Counted from the stretch's first letter, positions 46,778 through 56,877 are shown. The stretch is DNA of 64,000 bases from RPQJ01 sp963793005 (GCA_963793005.1 CAWBYP010000004.1:488993-552992), one strand, 5' to 3'. A program made the numbers and translations. The notes: a model not told the origin generated them from the letters alone.

Positions 46778-47664
46778 GGCTGGGAAACCGGATCCGCCGT
46801 ACCCGACAGCTGCGGCGCAGCATCCATACCTTCGATCCTGACCTCGTACCGGGAGCGAAGGCTCTCCAGCAAGCGATCATTCACCAGCCTGCGCTGCTCG
46901 GACTCCCAGGCCCGCGACACTTCAGCGCGGACCTCCGCCAGCGACGGAAGCTCCCCGGGCGTGCTTGCGTCCACGCGCAGCAGGTGCGTACCAAACGTAG
47001 ACTTAACCGGACCGGACCACTGGCCGACTGGTGCAGCCGCGACCGTGGCGGCAAACTCGCTGCCGAACGTGTTCTCGATGTCACGCACCGAGCCCCCCTC
47101 CATCGCGGGGGGCAACAGCGTCGAGTCTCCAAAATCTCCTGCATTCGCTCCGGCCTGCAGTCGCCCGAGCACCTGTGTCGCCTCGGTCGCAGCCGCAGCA
47201 CCTCGACGTGTGCTGTCGAAATAGACCTGCTGGAACGTGAACGTAGGCAGCCGCCGGAAATCGTCCAGGTGTTTCGCCAGGTACTCGGCGAGCTGCGCGT
47301 CCGTCGGCGTCGCCGCGGCCGCAACGTCGGCAGAGATGAATTCCATCTTCTGCCGCAGGCGACGGCGGATAACAATGTCATCGCGGTCGAGACCCATCGC
47401 CATGGCCTCGCGGTAGTAGACCTCCTCGGCAACGTAGTCGTTGACGAGCCCGCGGAGTTCCTCAGGCGTCGGCTGCCGCGACCAGGTCCTGGCGAAGTTC
47501 TCCGCCTGGGCCTGGACACGCGCCTGCGTCACCACGATTTCACGCGGCGACTCCATTGCAGCCGGGTTCAACGCCCGATACAGCGCGAACAGCGCCAGGC
47601 CGACGACCAGGAAGTGCAGCAGCGGCTCACGCAGCCACCCCGCACGCGCGGAGACGTCATTCAT
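46774..47664 (-). CDS. Membrane-anchored PpiC-type peptidyl-prolyl isomerase
   Basis: A 296-residue parvulin-family protein. One N-terminal membrane segment (LLHFLVVGLALFALYRAL) anchors it with the catalytic part in the periplasm. A SurA-like N-domain (VTQARVQAQAENFARTWSRQPTPEEL...YYREAMAMGLDRDDIVIRRRLRQKMEF) precedes the parvulin core (LPTFTFQQVYFDS, AAPVGQWSGPVKSTFGTHLLRVD). It follows the DUF3604 gene by 21 bases and overlaps the HupE gene, suggesting it assists folding of those envelope partners. Confidence 0.88.
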   Translation of the reverse strand: MNDVSARAGWLREPLLHFLVVGLALFALYRALNPAAMESPREIVVTQARVQAQAENFARTWSRQPTPEELRGLVNDYVAEEVYYREAMAMGLDRDDIVIRRRLRQKMEFISADVAAAATPTDAQLAEYLAKHLDDFRRLPTFTFQQVYFDSTRRGAAAATEATQVLGRLQAGANAGDFGDSTLLPPAMEGGSVRDIENTFGSEFAATVAAAPVGQWSGPVKSTFGTHLLRVDASTPGELPSLAEVRAEVSRAWESEQRRLVNDRLLESLRSRYEVRIEGMDAAPQLSGTADPVSQP

Positions 47665-47685
47665 GTCCGAACACCCGGGCTGAAG

Positions 47686-49585
47686 TTACGGCGTGTACCA
47701 GATCGGCGAGCTGTAGGCCCGGTCCTGCAGGACCATGGTCACTTCCTTGCCCATCTGCTCGTTGAAATACTTCGCGTCGTAGGCAGTCCAGCGCGGTGTC
47801 GGGATCTGCAGCACGCGAACGTAGTAGAACGCACTCTGCTGCGGGTCGAATTGCGGATCCTTCCACACGGCGATCAGGTCGGATGCGCCGATCGTGTCGG
47901 TCCAGGTCGCGTTCTTCACGTCCACGGTGCTGCCGACTGCCGGAACCTTGCCGTCGGCGCCAGGCTTGCGGTGCGCCGGGTCGCTCCAGGCCACATCGTA
48001 GACGTGCTCGTGCGTTTCGCCCTTCGCGTCGAGCCAGCCTTTCACCACCTGGATACGGTCGAGATTCGCCCCAATCGGATCCTTCATCGCAGCGACCAGG
48101 AAGGTCGGCGACTTGCCGGCGGGAGCGTTCTTCAGGTCGCCTCCCATCGGCACGCCCTTGGCGTAACCGGCGTCGGCGGGCTCGCGCGTGTTGGCGTCCT
48201 GAGGCTGGAAGTCCCAGCCTCCGAAAAACCGGACGACCATGCGCGGGCCGGTGGTAGCGAAAGTCTCCTTGCGCTGCATCGCGTCGAACAGCGACTCGCG
48301 CGTATTTTCCTTCGCCCAGACGCCCACGTAGCCTGAGGCGCTGGTTTCCCAGCCCATGATCTCGAGGCCGGTCATCGGATTCTTCGGCACGAAGGGATGC
48401 ATCGCCCGGCTTGCGCTCGGCTCGGAGTTCGACGCCTTGCCGAAGAAGTTGTCCTCGCCAGCCGTCGCCAGGCCCGTATGCGAGTCGGTGGACCCGGCCA
48501 TTCCAAATTTGTAGGGATTCGTTCCCAGCTCCTTTTCGAGCTTGAGGCCGTTCCTCAGCGCCGCGCGCGCGTACTCGTGCTCCAGCATGTCCTTGGTCTT
48601 CGCGACGGTCAGGTCGAGGTTGCCCTTGTCCCAGCGCTCGAAGTTCGCGAACTCGTCGTTTGGCGAGAGCAGCGGATGGGTCTCGCCGTCACCCTTGATC
48701 TGCGTGGCCTCGTAGAGCCGTCTCCCACTTCGCGCGCGTCTCGACGTACTCGCGGTCGACCGGCTTGCCGGTGAATGACTCGACCATCGGGAACATCCGC
48801 CCGTTGGAGAGATTGCCGTTGTGCGCGATGGCAAGCACCTGGCCGCCGGTGTTCTGCTCGTAGGCGGCCAGCCACTTCCACAGGTTGCGCGGGTTGTCGC
48901 TGCCGAGCGGCTTCTGGGTCGTGTAGGGCTCGATCTCGCCAGCCTTGTCGCCGTTGTCGCGGAAGATCACGTTGCGGTGCAGGTTGTTGCCGCCGGTGTT
49001 CGAAGTCCATTCGTAGCCGATGAAGGCCGTGAACCGGCCCGGTTCGTTCGCTTCCTCGGCGGCCTTGATCGTCTCGTCCCAGGCCCCGCGGTAGGCGGTT
49101 GTTCCGGGTACGGGGAAAATGGCCTTCGAGATCGTACCCTTGCCGAAGTTCACGATGATATCGATCGCTGCCTCCGAACCCTGCCCGGACTTGATCATGT
49201 CGTGCCACTTCTTGCCTTGCGGGTCCGCCATGATGTCCGGTGTGCCTGCGAAGATCAGCGGGAAGAACCCGAAGCCGTCCGAATGGTCGGTGACCACCAG
49301 GAAATCGAGCGGCCGGGACAATTTCACCTTCTGGCCGGTCGAGGACGTGACCTCGTTGCCTTTCGCGAAAACGTAGGCGTCGCGCGGCGTGAGGCGCGCT
49401 CCGAACGCGCCCGCATCCATCGAATAAGACGTGTGGACGTGCGTGTCGCCGAAATACGGCCGCGTCGGGTAATCGCGGGCATAGGGCGAGTACGGCGCCT
49501 TCGCCGCGTCCGCGGCCAGTACTGCCGCACCACCAAGCAAAGTTGCCAAAAGAAGTACGAGCTGCACTGAACGGTTTGTGGCCAT
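47686..49585 (-). CDS. DUF3604 exported metallo-enzyme-like protein, one frameshift
   Basis: About 632 residues. A signal peptide (residues 1-24, cleavage AAVLA/AD) precedes the DUF3604 domain. PHP-like metal motifs are seen: YFGDTHVHTSYSMDAGAFG, FLVVTDHSDGFGF, AIAHNGNLSNG and AGSTDSHTG, followed by KFGMAG and GGLKNA-type loops. This suggests a multi-metal phosphoesterase-like periplasmic enzyme, but no reaction is known. A frame change near 48,715 splits it. First gene of the leftward trio with PpiC and HupE/UreJ. The ATG at 49585 begins a clean signal peptide. Confidence 0.86.
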
Positions 49586-49774
49586 ATCGGAGACCTGCAA
49601 GATTGACGCTGCCGGCCGACAGCGTGGGCTTCCATCATAGTGCATCGCGCTGGCCCGGCCGCGTACACCCCCCATGGCGTGGATCCTGCTGTTGGCCGCA
49701 TACGGGAGGTTCCCGGTCGATCAGTCCAGTGCCGATCGGACGAGTTACCAGCGTCGTCGTGCTATTTTGTGGCC

Positions 49775-49794
49775 GGGCAGTCTTCGGACTGCCC
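49775..49794 (+). promoter_or_regulatory. UUCG tetraloop hairpin before TPR gene
   Basis: GGGCAGTC and GACTGCCC pair around a TTCG tetraloop, an unusually stable RNA hairpin. It ends 27 bases before the ATG at 49822. No U-tract follows, so a leader regulatory or mRNA-stabilising role is more likely than termination. Confidence 0.45.
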
Positions 49795-49821
49795 GTAATT
49801 TCAAGGGGTTAGATAATCTTG

Positions 49822-51675
49822 ATGGACGGCGTAGACGTCGACAGTCTCTGGGAGCGCCTGCGCCGCCGCAAGGTCGTGCAGTGGGGCATCGCCTATGCCG
49901 CAGGCGCCTGGGGCCTGCTGCAGGGTCTCGCCTATGCCACGGCCACATTCCATTGGTCCGAGGTGCTTCAGCCCCTGGCGACACTGGCGCTGCTGGTCGG
50001 ACTCCCGATCGTCATCGTCATCGCCTGGTATCACGGAGACAGGGGCCACCAGCGGGTCACCGCCGCGGAACTCGCAATCATCACCCTGTTGTTCCTGGTC
50101 GGCGGCGCGATGTTCTGGCGCTACGAACGGCAGAGCTCCTCCGGGCAGGCGGTGACGGCTGCGGCAGCGCCGTCGAATGCGGCACCTGCGACAGCGTCGT
50201 CCGCGGCACCAGAGCCGGCAGCGGACGTGCCGGACAATTCCATCGCAGTGCTGCCGTTCGTCAACATGTCGGGCGATCCCGCGGCCGACTACTTCTCCGA
50301 CGGCATCAGCGAAGAAATCCTGAACGTGCTCGCGAGCACGCCAGCGCTGCAGGTCGCCGCGCGCACCTCGTCGTTTGCATTCAAGAATCAGCAGAAGGAG
50401 ATTCCGGTCATTGCACGCGAACTCAAGGTTCGCATGATCCTCGAAGGCAGCGTGCGCCGACAGAACCAGAAAGTCCGCATCACGGCGCAGTTGATAGACG
50501 CGAAGAGCGGTTTTCACGTCTGGTCGGAGACCTACGAGCGCGAGCTCAATGACATATTCGCGATACAGGACGAGATCGCGCAGGCGATCGGCGAGAAGAT
50601 GAAGGTGCAGCTCGTAGGTATGGGTCCAGGCGGTGACGAAAGTCCCGACACCGGCAGCATCGAGGCTCACGATCACTATCTGCGCGGGCTCGCGCTGTGG
50701 CAACGCAGGCGGGAAGCCGACCTCTGGCAGTCGGTCGAGGAGTTCAAAAGTGCCGTTGCCGCCGATCCCAGCTACGCGGAGGCCTACGCAGGTCTCGCGC
50801 TCGTGTACTCGGTGATCGCAGACTATACCGCCCGGATAAGCTACAGCGACGCGATGTACCAGGCGACCAACGCCGCCGAAATGGCGCTGGCACTTGATCC
50901 ATCGCTGCCGGAATCGTATGCCGCACTTGGGACCGTCGCGAACTGGGAGAGGCGTCGCCAAACGGCGAACTCGCTGTTCCAACGGGCGATCGCGTTACGG
51001 CCATCGTTCGCGACTGCGCATCAGTGGCTCGGCAATGGAATGATGGCAGCCGGCGATCCGGCCTCGGGCCTTGTCGCGCTGGAGCGTGCGAGTGCGCTCG
51101 ACCCGCGTTCGCTGGTCGTCGCGGAGAATCACGCCTACGCGCTGACCGCGCTGGGACGCTATGAGGATGCCCGCAAGGTCTGCGAGCCGATCATTGCCGT
51201 CGAGCCCGACTACTTCAATTGCCAGCTGCGGGCCGGAACGGCGGAGCTGCTAGGCGGCCGACCCGAGAAAGCGCGCCCGTTCCTCATCCGGGCCGCGGAG
51301 ATCAACAATCGCAGCGCCCTGCCCCTGGTAAACGAGTTGCTCGACGCCGTCGAGGGTCGCGGTGACCGACGGACAATTGCGAGGCGCCTCGCGGCGTTCC
51401 CGCTTCGCAGCGACGTCACGCCAGGAAGCGGCAATATCTTCAGCGACGGGGAAATTCCCGGGCTGCTGATGTTGCTCGGCGAACCCGACATTGCGCTAGG
51501 CTATGTCGTACAACACTCTTCGGGGCCGTTCGGCTCATTGGATTGGGCCATGGTCGACTTGTCGGTGGACCCTATCCGCTGCGACCCTCGCTTCCAGGAG
51601 GTTGTGCGGAATCTCGAGATCACCGATTTGCGGGCCGCCAAGCTGTGCGGCAAGCAGGCCATGGCGTCGAAATAG
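49822..51675 (+). CDS. Membrane protein with FlgO-like domain and TPR repeats
   Basis: A 617-residue protein. Residues 1-110 hold three hydrophobic segments after the characteristic SLWERLRRRKVVQWGIAYAAGAW. After an Ala/Pro-rich linker, residues 135-255 match the FlgO-like/TolB-N-like domain seen in adenylate-cyclase-associated proteins (IAVLPFVNMSGDPAADYFSDGISEEILNVLA, LEGSVRRQNQKVRITAQLIDAKSGFHVWSE). From about 280 there are TPR repeats (AVAADPSYAEAYAGLALVYS, AIALRPSFATAHQWLGNGM). No cyclase catalytic domain is present. A sensing or scaffolding role is inferred. ATG at 49822 follows an in-frame TTG. Confidence 0.85.
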   Translation: MDGVDVDSLWERLRRRKVVQWGIAYAAGAWGLLQGLAYATATFHWSEVLQPLATLALLVGLPIVIVIAWYHGDRGHQRVTAAELAIITLLFLVGGAMFWRYERQSSSGQAVTAAAAPSNAAPATASSAAPEPAADVPDNSIAVLPFVNMSGDPAADYFSDGISEEILNVLASTPALQVAARTSSFAFKNQQKEIPVIARELKVRMILEGSVRRQNQKVRITAQLIDAKSGFHVWSETYERELNDIFAIQDEIAQAIGEKMKVQLVGMGPGGDESPDTGSIEAHDHYLRGLALWQRRREADLWQSVEEFKSAVAADPSYAEAYAGLALVYSVIADYTARISYSDAMYQATNAAEMALALDPSLPESYAALGTVANWERRRQTANSLFQRAIALRPSFATAHQWLGNGMMAAGDPASGLVALERASALDPRSLVVAENHAYALTALGRYEDARKVCEPIIAVEPDYFNCQLRAGTAELLGGRPEKARPFLIRAAEINNRSALPLVNELLDAVEGRGDRRTIARRLAAFPLRSDVTPGSGNIFSDGEIPGLLMLLGEPDIALGYVVQHSSGPFGSLDWAMVDLSVDPIRCDPRFQEVVRNLEITDLRAAKLCGKQAMASK

Positions 51676-51686
51676 GCGATCTCTAC

Positions 51687-52562
51687 TCAATGCTGTTTCG
51701 TTGGCCGCCATCCGGCCGCCTGGGCTTCGGCCTCGGTGCAGAACCAGCGCTCACCCCTGGCTTCGTCGATTCGCGTCTTGTCGTACGCAGGACTGTTGGG
51801 CAGGTGGTAGATCCTGCCGCTTGGGCTGATATTTCCCTTGATCAGGCAACTCTCACCGGGCGGCCGGGTATTCGCCGGAGCCTCCGCGCCCGAAGTGCTC
51901 CCATGAGCTGATGCTGCACTTTCCTTCGCTGGCCGTACGGTGGCCGACATCGCGGCAACACATTGCGCAACCGTCTCGTTGCGGTAGCCGGTATACGCTA
52001 CAGGTTCGCCCCGCCCTGCCGCCCGCCACTGCCAAGGTGCCCGCCAGGTCCCAGATGGCCGGCTCCAGATTCCGAGCCCGGCCGACCGCGCTTCCGCTTC
52101 CCAGACGCAGAAATTGCTGTCCTCGAGATAGTGGCGATACGCCCAGGCGTTGCCCTGCTGCACCATCCACGCGTTAATGCTCTCATCACCGATGAACACG
52201 TCGGCAACCAGGCGCTCGTAGCTGTCCTGTGTAACCACACTGAGGGAAACCTGCCGGCCCTGCACTCTGCCCGCCAGCGCGGCGGTCGCCTCCGGTCCCC
52301 AGGGCTGGTCATGTTCCGGCGTATCGATCGAATGCAGCCGTACGACGATCGGACCCGAATCGAGCTGGACCTTTATGGTGTCGCCGTCGTACACATAGAC
52401 GACTTTTCCGACCAGGATTGGTTGCTGCGCTTCGACCGCAGCGCCCACCACCATCTTCGACGTCGGCTGCGTGGATTCGTCAGCGGCGAAAGCCCCAGCC
52501 ATGGTCGAGGCAACGACCATGAGTGCGAGGCAGGCTGCTGGGAGACGCGGCATGGCGTTCAT
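51687..52562 (-). CDS. Secreted thermonuclease-family nuclease
   Basis: A 291-residue exported SNase-like protein. Signal peptide residues 1-26 (MAGAFA/AD). The nuclease core shows VYDGDTIKVQL (calcium Asp), VRLHSIDTPEHDQPWG (catalytic Arg and Asp) and DSYERLVADVFIGDESINAWMVQQGNAWAYRHY. The C-terminal 90 residues contain Cys pairs and HLPNSPAYDKTRIDEARGERWFCTEAEAQAAGWR, a small conserved domain seen in other SNase-like proteins. Expected to degrade extracellular DNA or RNA for nutrients. It is convergent with the TPR gene. Confidence 0.9.
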   Translation of the reverse strand: MNAMPRLPAACLALMVVASTMAGAFAADESTQPTSKMVVGAAVEAQQPILVGKVVYVYDGDTIKVQLDSGPIVVRLHSIDTPEHDQPWGPEATAALAGRVQGRQVSLSVVTQDSYERLVADVFIGDESINAWMVQQGNAWAYRHYLEDSNFCVWEAEARSAGLGIWSRPSGTWRAPWQWRAAGRGEPVAYTGYRNETVAQCVAAMSATVRPAKESAASAHGSTSGAEAPANTRPPGESCLIKGNISPSGRIYHLPNSPAYDKTRIDEARGERWFCTEAEAQAAGWRPTKQH

Positions 52563-52650
52563 GATCGCGCAGGATGCAGGCGCCGTGCACCTGGAACCCG
52601 CCTGCCCGACAGCAGACCGACGCCGGACCCCGGCCTACCGGTTCACGCCG

Positions 52651-52860
52651 TCAGGCCGCCGGACAACCCGTGCGCATCCGCCGGGGGCGCTCGATGCGCG
52701 ACAGCCAGATATCGTACGGGTCCCAACCCTGGTTCTGGCCGCGCGGCGGTGGATTCAACGCGTACTCCGGATCACGGCGCTGGTGCCGTCGGGGCAGGTC
52801 CTCCGCTCGCGCCCACCGCATCCACGAACTTGCTACCGACCCATCCGGTATCGCGCTCAT
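52651..52860 (-). CDS. Small conserved protein of unknown function
   Basis: A 69-residue basic protein. AGGAGG sits five bases before the ATG at 52860. The segment LPRRHQRRDPEYALNPPPRGQNQGWDPYDIWLSRIERPRR is dense in Arg, Pro and aromatic residues and looks like a conserved small family, but I cannot name it. Leftward, just upstream of the secreted nuclease gene, possibly on the same transcript. Good ribosome site and non-random composition make it probably real. Confidence 0.55.
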   Translation of the reverse strand: MSAIPDGSVASSWMRWARAEDLPRRHQRRDPEYALNPPPRGQNQGWDPYDIWLSRIERPRRMRTGCPAA

Positions 52861-53495
52861 GTGACCTCCTCGCTTCATGGCTGCGCATGTTGAGGGAGGA
52901 TTGTTACCGGAGCGTGAAGAAGGTGCCTTCGCAACGCTTCACTCTGTGCGCTCATGTCAGGCTGCACGAATGCACGAGAATAGATTAGTCGAAAATTTTA
53001 TTTTCGGCTTCCGTGCGGGATCGATAAGTTCCCCGATTCCAATAACCTCAAGGTCGTCTTTTGCTAATGCCTCGCGATTGGCTAGCCCACCTTTTAGAGG
53101 CCGGGCAACAAAAACGAAGCACGGGAATTCACTTATCGGAAAAAGCGGACCGCCTTCGAATCGCGCTACGAGAACCACAGTCCACTATATCGTCTGCCAT
53201 AGCCGAATTCCTGACCGCCGACTGATGGATTTAGTCTTACAAGCGCGCAATGTTTGCCTGTTTCGAAAACAAGCTCCTCTCAATAGACATTCACGCACAG
53301 CCGCAAAGCGACTGCTGTCCAAAGACGAAAGAAAGTAGGTAACACCGGCTGCATGACCTAGAACTCCGGATTTACGCCGCTGACTCTATCGACTCTGATG
53401 GCGCCAGTTTCCGCCATCCCGGGACAACGTCCTCAGGCATGCGTCCGTTATGCCATAGTGGCAGGGCGTCGCCTAGCCGTGACGATTTTCGACGA
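52861..53495. other. AT-richer tract between nuclease region and RHS tail
   Basis: No convincing gene fills this stretch. Base composition is clearly more AT-rich than the flanks. On the minus strand a 73-codon frame (52957-53178, beginning at GTG) gives MVLVARFEGGPLFPISEFP...KPKIKFS, which might be the tail of an immunity-type gene following the RHS region, but it lacks a good start. The tract may be a laterally acquired toxin/immunity remnant. Confidence 0.45.
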
Positions 53496-55053
53496 TCAGG
53501 AAGATGTCCCCTCAATCGGACAACATTGCCCAGTGTTGACTGCACGCTCGCGCCACCAGTGGAAGCCCAGCGGAATCTCGATAGTGGGAACAGTATCAGG
53601 CCTCACGGGGACCACGAAGCCCAGCCTGGCCTTTGAGTCGCCCCCAAGATGACTCGGTGACAGCTTTTGCCCCCGCGTCGGGTTGCTCCGGCGGCTGTTC
53701 GGCCGCTGCTCACCCTTTTTGAGAGCTTTTGGCAGCACGCACTCGGCTTGAACGCCGAGGCCACGACTTCGCAATTCTTCACGACGTCGCAGATAGTCAG
53801 TCCCAGATACCCGGCCGCAACCAGATAACGTCCTTCGCGGGCTGCGTCATACCCGTCCCGCACGTCGTAGTACGGCGCGAGAATGACGACGTCGATCGCG
53901 TTTGCCCCTAGGTCGATCAAGAGCTGCTCGAGGTTTTCCCGTGCGTATCTGTCTCCACCTTCGGTCTCATTTACCCACGATGAGTTCGGGACTTCGCCAA
54001 CCCCCTGACTGGCGCAACCGCGTACAGCACAGAACCCCCGCAGGTCGGCGAAGTCTGTCCGGGGCCACACATGCCAACGCCGGTCTGCGCGGATTGGCCA
54101 GGCAGCGCCGTGGCCGGGGGAACGTACTTGTCGGACAGGCCTCCGATGTAGCTTCCGAAGGAGCGCGCCATGGAAACCACGACCGCGGTGCATACGCCAC
54201 CGCACACCACGTCGTATCCAGACGGATCCGTGTACGAGAGTGGACGGTTCCCCACGTACGCGTACGGATTCAGTGTCTGGCTGTCATCGAGATCGCCAAT
54301 AACCGGATCAACCGACATGAATCGCCCAGCTGTCGGATCGTAGACGCGCCCGTTCATGTGGATCAGCGCAAGGTTGTCGAGGTGCTCGTGACCCGTGTAG
54401 CCGTGGCGGGAAGTGTTGGCGATGGCGGCCCAGTCAGGGGTAGCTTCGGAACTCCAGTCGCCGCCGCGTCTTGCACCGAAAGCCGCGAAGCTTTCCCGAG
54501 CGACAAGCGCGCCACTGGAGTCCAGCACCGCGTCGCTGCTGCCGATGTGATCGGACAGCAGGTAGTGCGTCGAAGTCGAGGCGTCCGAGTTACGCGAGAC
54601 GACGACCGTCATCCCGGAGGGCGTCGGAACGTAGTGTCGCCAATAGGTCTTTCCGGTGGATGTCGTGCTCTCTTTCTCGAGCAGTCCGCCGACGTAGAGC
54701 GTGGTCTCGGTACCGTTTGCGTAGGAAGCGACCTGCTTCCAACGCTGGTGACTCGGCCCGTAGCTGAACTGGCTCTGGTAGGTCGTTCCGCCGATCGGCT
54801 GGGCGACCTGCACTGGCAGGTTGAACGCTGCCCAGGCTTGTGACGCACCATCGCGGGTGATCTGGTTTCCATTGGCGTCGTACGTGAAGGTATGGCTTCC
54901 AGCCGCGGTCACCGCATGCGGGTGGGCAGGGTCACCGTAGGTGTAGGCACCCACGTCCGACCTGCTGGTGACGTTTCCGGATGCATCGTAGGCAACCGAG
55001 AGATTGCCGACTCCGTTCAGCGTGGACGACTGCAGGCGGTTCAGCGCATCGTA
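53496..55053 (-). CDS. RHS-repeat protein C-terminal region with variable tip, incomplete
   Basis: RHS/YD-repeat protein lacking its N-terminus. Repeats are visible (YDALNRLQSS, VAYDASGNVTSRSDVGAYTYGD, FTYDANGNQITRDG), then the RHS core end YDPTAGRFMSVDPVIGDLDDSQTLNPYAYVGNRPLSYTDPSG. After the core a tip begins (GYDVVCGGVCTAVVVSM) and continues, after a frame change near 54,000, as LLIDLGANAIDVVILAPYYDVRDGYDAAREGRYLVAAGYLGLTICDVV, a hydrophobic pre-toxin-like segment, and after another near 53,735 as KARLGFVVPVRPDTVP. No toxin family was recognised. Upstream it is fused in frame to a TolC-type sequence at 55053. Confidence 0.75.
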
Positions 55054-55066
55054 GCGGGCGAAGACC
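55040..55066. other. Join between gammaproteobacterial and planctomycete-like DNA
   Basis: The open frame 53971-55833 changes character at codon 260/261. Before it, the protein reads as a planctomycete TolC (SSVEGYWNLVFAR); after it, as RHS (YDALNRLQSS). Base composition, codon use and gene families also change here. No mobile element, attachment site or long repeat is visible at the join. Confidence 0.7.
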
Positions 55067-55833
55067 AGATTCCAATAGCCCTCTACTGACGATCTCACCA
55101 GATTCTGAACGCTATCCTTCATCTGAAAAAATGACCGCTCCGTGTCGATCTGGGCGATAACGATCGGAGCCAAATTGGCTCGTCTCCCACTACCTTGCAA
55201 CAAGGGCTGTGTAAGGCTGAGCCCCAAAGAACTGGTCTCGCGGGGATTGAGTAGAAATACACCAGGACGGAATCGAGAGGTGGTGTCGATGACCTCCATG
55301 GCCGCCGTTCCGCCGAAAATATTGGTCTTTGAGAGTTGAAAATCTACGTTGTAGGCGTCGGTTCGTGTCCCGTCGATCAGCGTTCGCAAGGGATCTCCTG
55401 GATCGACAAATGCGAATGGTGTCTCAATGCGGTCCCAATTATTTCGCACGATGACCGCAGGATCAAATCGAGCCCGCTCTTGATCTACAAAAGTGTTCGT
55501 AATCGCCGCATCGTAAATGGTTCGGCCGCTGGAAACCGCAGTCACGCCGGCAAGCACTCTGACCACCTCGGCATTTTCCAAGGCGATGCGGATCGCGTCA
55601 TCGAGTGATAGATCACGAGGAGGCGAGTCAAAACGAGGCTCACTCACCGTGGGTGGTGCTGGGGTCTCAGGCAAGGCAATATGCGGCAACTGTTCTGGAT
55701 TTCGTACGCGAATATGCCGCTGTTCGGGCATGATGAAGCGCCAGCGAGACTCCGCCCGCGCAGTACCTATCAGCGCAGTGGTGGCGGTCGTTGCTGCTAG
55801 CAACCAAACGAAGACAATGAGCCGACTGGTCAT
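55054..55833 (-). CDS. TolC-like outer membrane protein, N-terminal fragment
   Basis: The first 260 residues of an outer membrane efflux protein. A signal peptide (to ARA/ES) is followed by RDLSLDDAIRIALENAEVVRVLAGVTAVSSGRTIYD, LSKTNIFGGTAAMEVIDTTSRF and SLGLSLTQPLLQGSGRRANLAPIVIAQI, wording typical of planctomycete TolC-family proteins. It should continue for another 250-350 residues of helical repeats but switches to RHS sequence. It follows the ABC ATPase gene by 62 bases, forming a MacB/TolC-type efflux unit. Confidence 0.8.
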
Positions 55834-55895
55834 AGTCTTTGACTTCGTCGGACCTAGTCCATTAGTGCCAGTTTTTCACTTAGCAACGATTTATC

Positions 55896-56650
55896 TTAAC
55901 GCCCTGCTTGCACTGAATTGTGCGAATGTAACAATTGTAGGGCTTCGGCAAAGTCAGTCGTGTCAGCAATGACCTGTCCGTCGCGGAGAACGATGTTTCG
56001 TTTCGCAAACCGGGCCACATCCTGATCGTGCGTGACGAGGATCACCGTGATACGCTCATCTTCGTTCAGTTTGCGGAATAACGCGATAACCTCACTACTG
56101 GTGCGTGAGTCCAAATTCCCTGTGGGTTCGTCGGCTAGCAAGATCGAGGGTCGGTTTACCAGGCGGCGCGGGCGATTGCGACACGTTGTTGTTGCCCCCC
56201 CGAAAGCTGGCTGGTAGTATGGTCGAGCCGATCGCCCAGCCCCACTCTGTTAAGTTCTTCCGTAGCCCGCTCCCGTCGCTGGCGAGCGGAGAGGTTCCGA
56301 GAGTATAAGAGAGGAACTTCGACATTCTCCAAGGCTGACGTGCGGTTCAATAAATTGAAGTTCTGAAACACAAAACCGATTTGACGATTGCGAATTCGTG
56401 CTCTCTCATCGAGTGACATGTCAACGATCTCAACACCATCAAGCAAATAGCTCCCCCCTGTCGGACGGTCTAGACAACCCAGTGTGTTCATCAATGTTGA
56501 TTTGCCCGAACCTGAAGGGCCAATCAATGCGACGTACTCGCCACGTTCTATGTTCAGTGTCGTTGGTCGAAGTGCTTCGACTTTCACTTCGCCTAAATCG
56601 TAAGTCCGGCTGACATCGCGAAGCTGTATAAGACTGTCAGTCTGTGGCAT
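55896..56650 (-). CDS. MacB/LolD-type ABC transporter ATPase, one frameshift
   Basis: About 251 residues. Walker A GPSGSGKST, Q-loop VFQNFNLL, signature LSGGQQQRVAIARA, and, after a frame change near 56,155, Walker B ILLADEPTGNLDS with the switch His in ILVTHDQDVARF. The TGNLDS wording marks the MacB/LolD/FtsE group that drives lipoprotein or efflux mechanotransmission. It precedes the TolC fragment on the same strand; the permease and adaptor would be expected nearby but are not in this window. Confidence 0.88.
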
Positions 56651-56877
56651 GAACTTGGCCCAAGCGGGGGTAAAATCCAGAAAATATCACAATGAGTTCG
56701 ATATCAAAGCAGAATGGGTAGCAAAGAACACTATAGCCCATTATGGGTTGAATTCGATACTTCGCCCTCTGAAAACCAGTTTCCGCTCCAGTCGACCTAC
56801 GGCTTCAAGTTTGTCACTAAATCGAGTAGGATGAGTGCTTAATCTTCAGACCGAAGCTACCTAGGAACTTGTAATAC

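Noticed and set aside
49775..49794. Intrinsic terminator
   Set aside because: Very stable hairpin but no U-tract follows and it lies 27 bases before a start codon.
56649..56834. 61-codon plus-strand open frame
   Set aside because: Low-complexity composition, starts within the ABC ATPase start region, no ribosome site.
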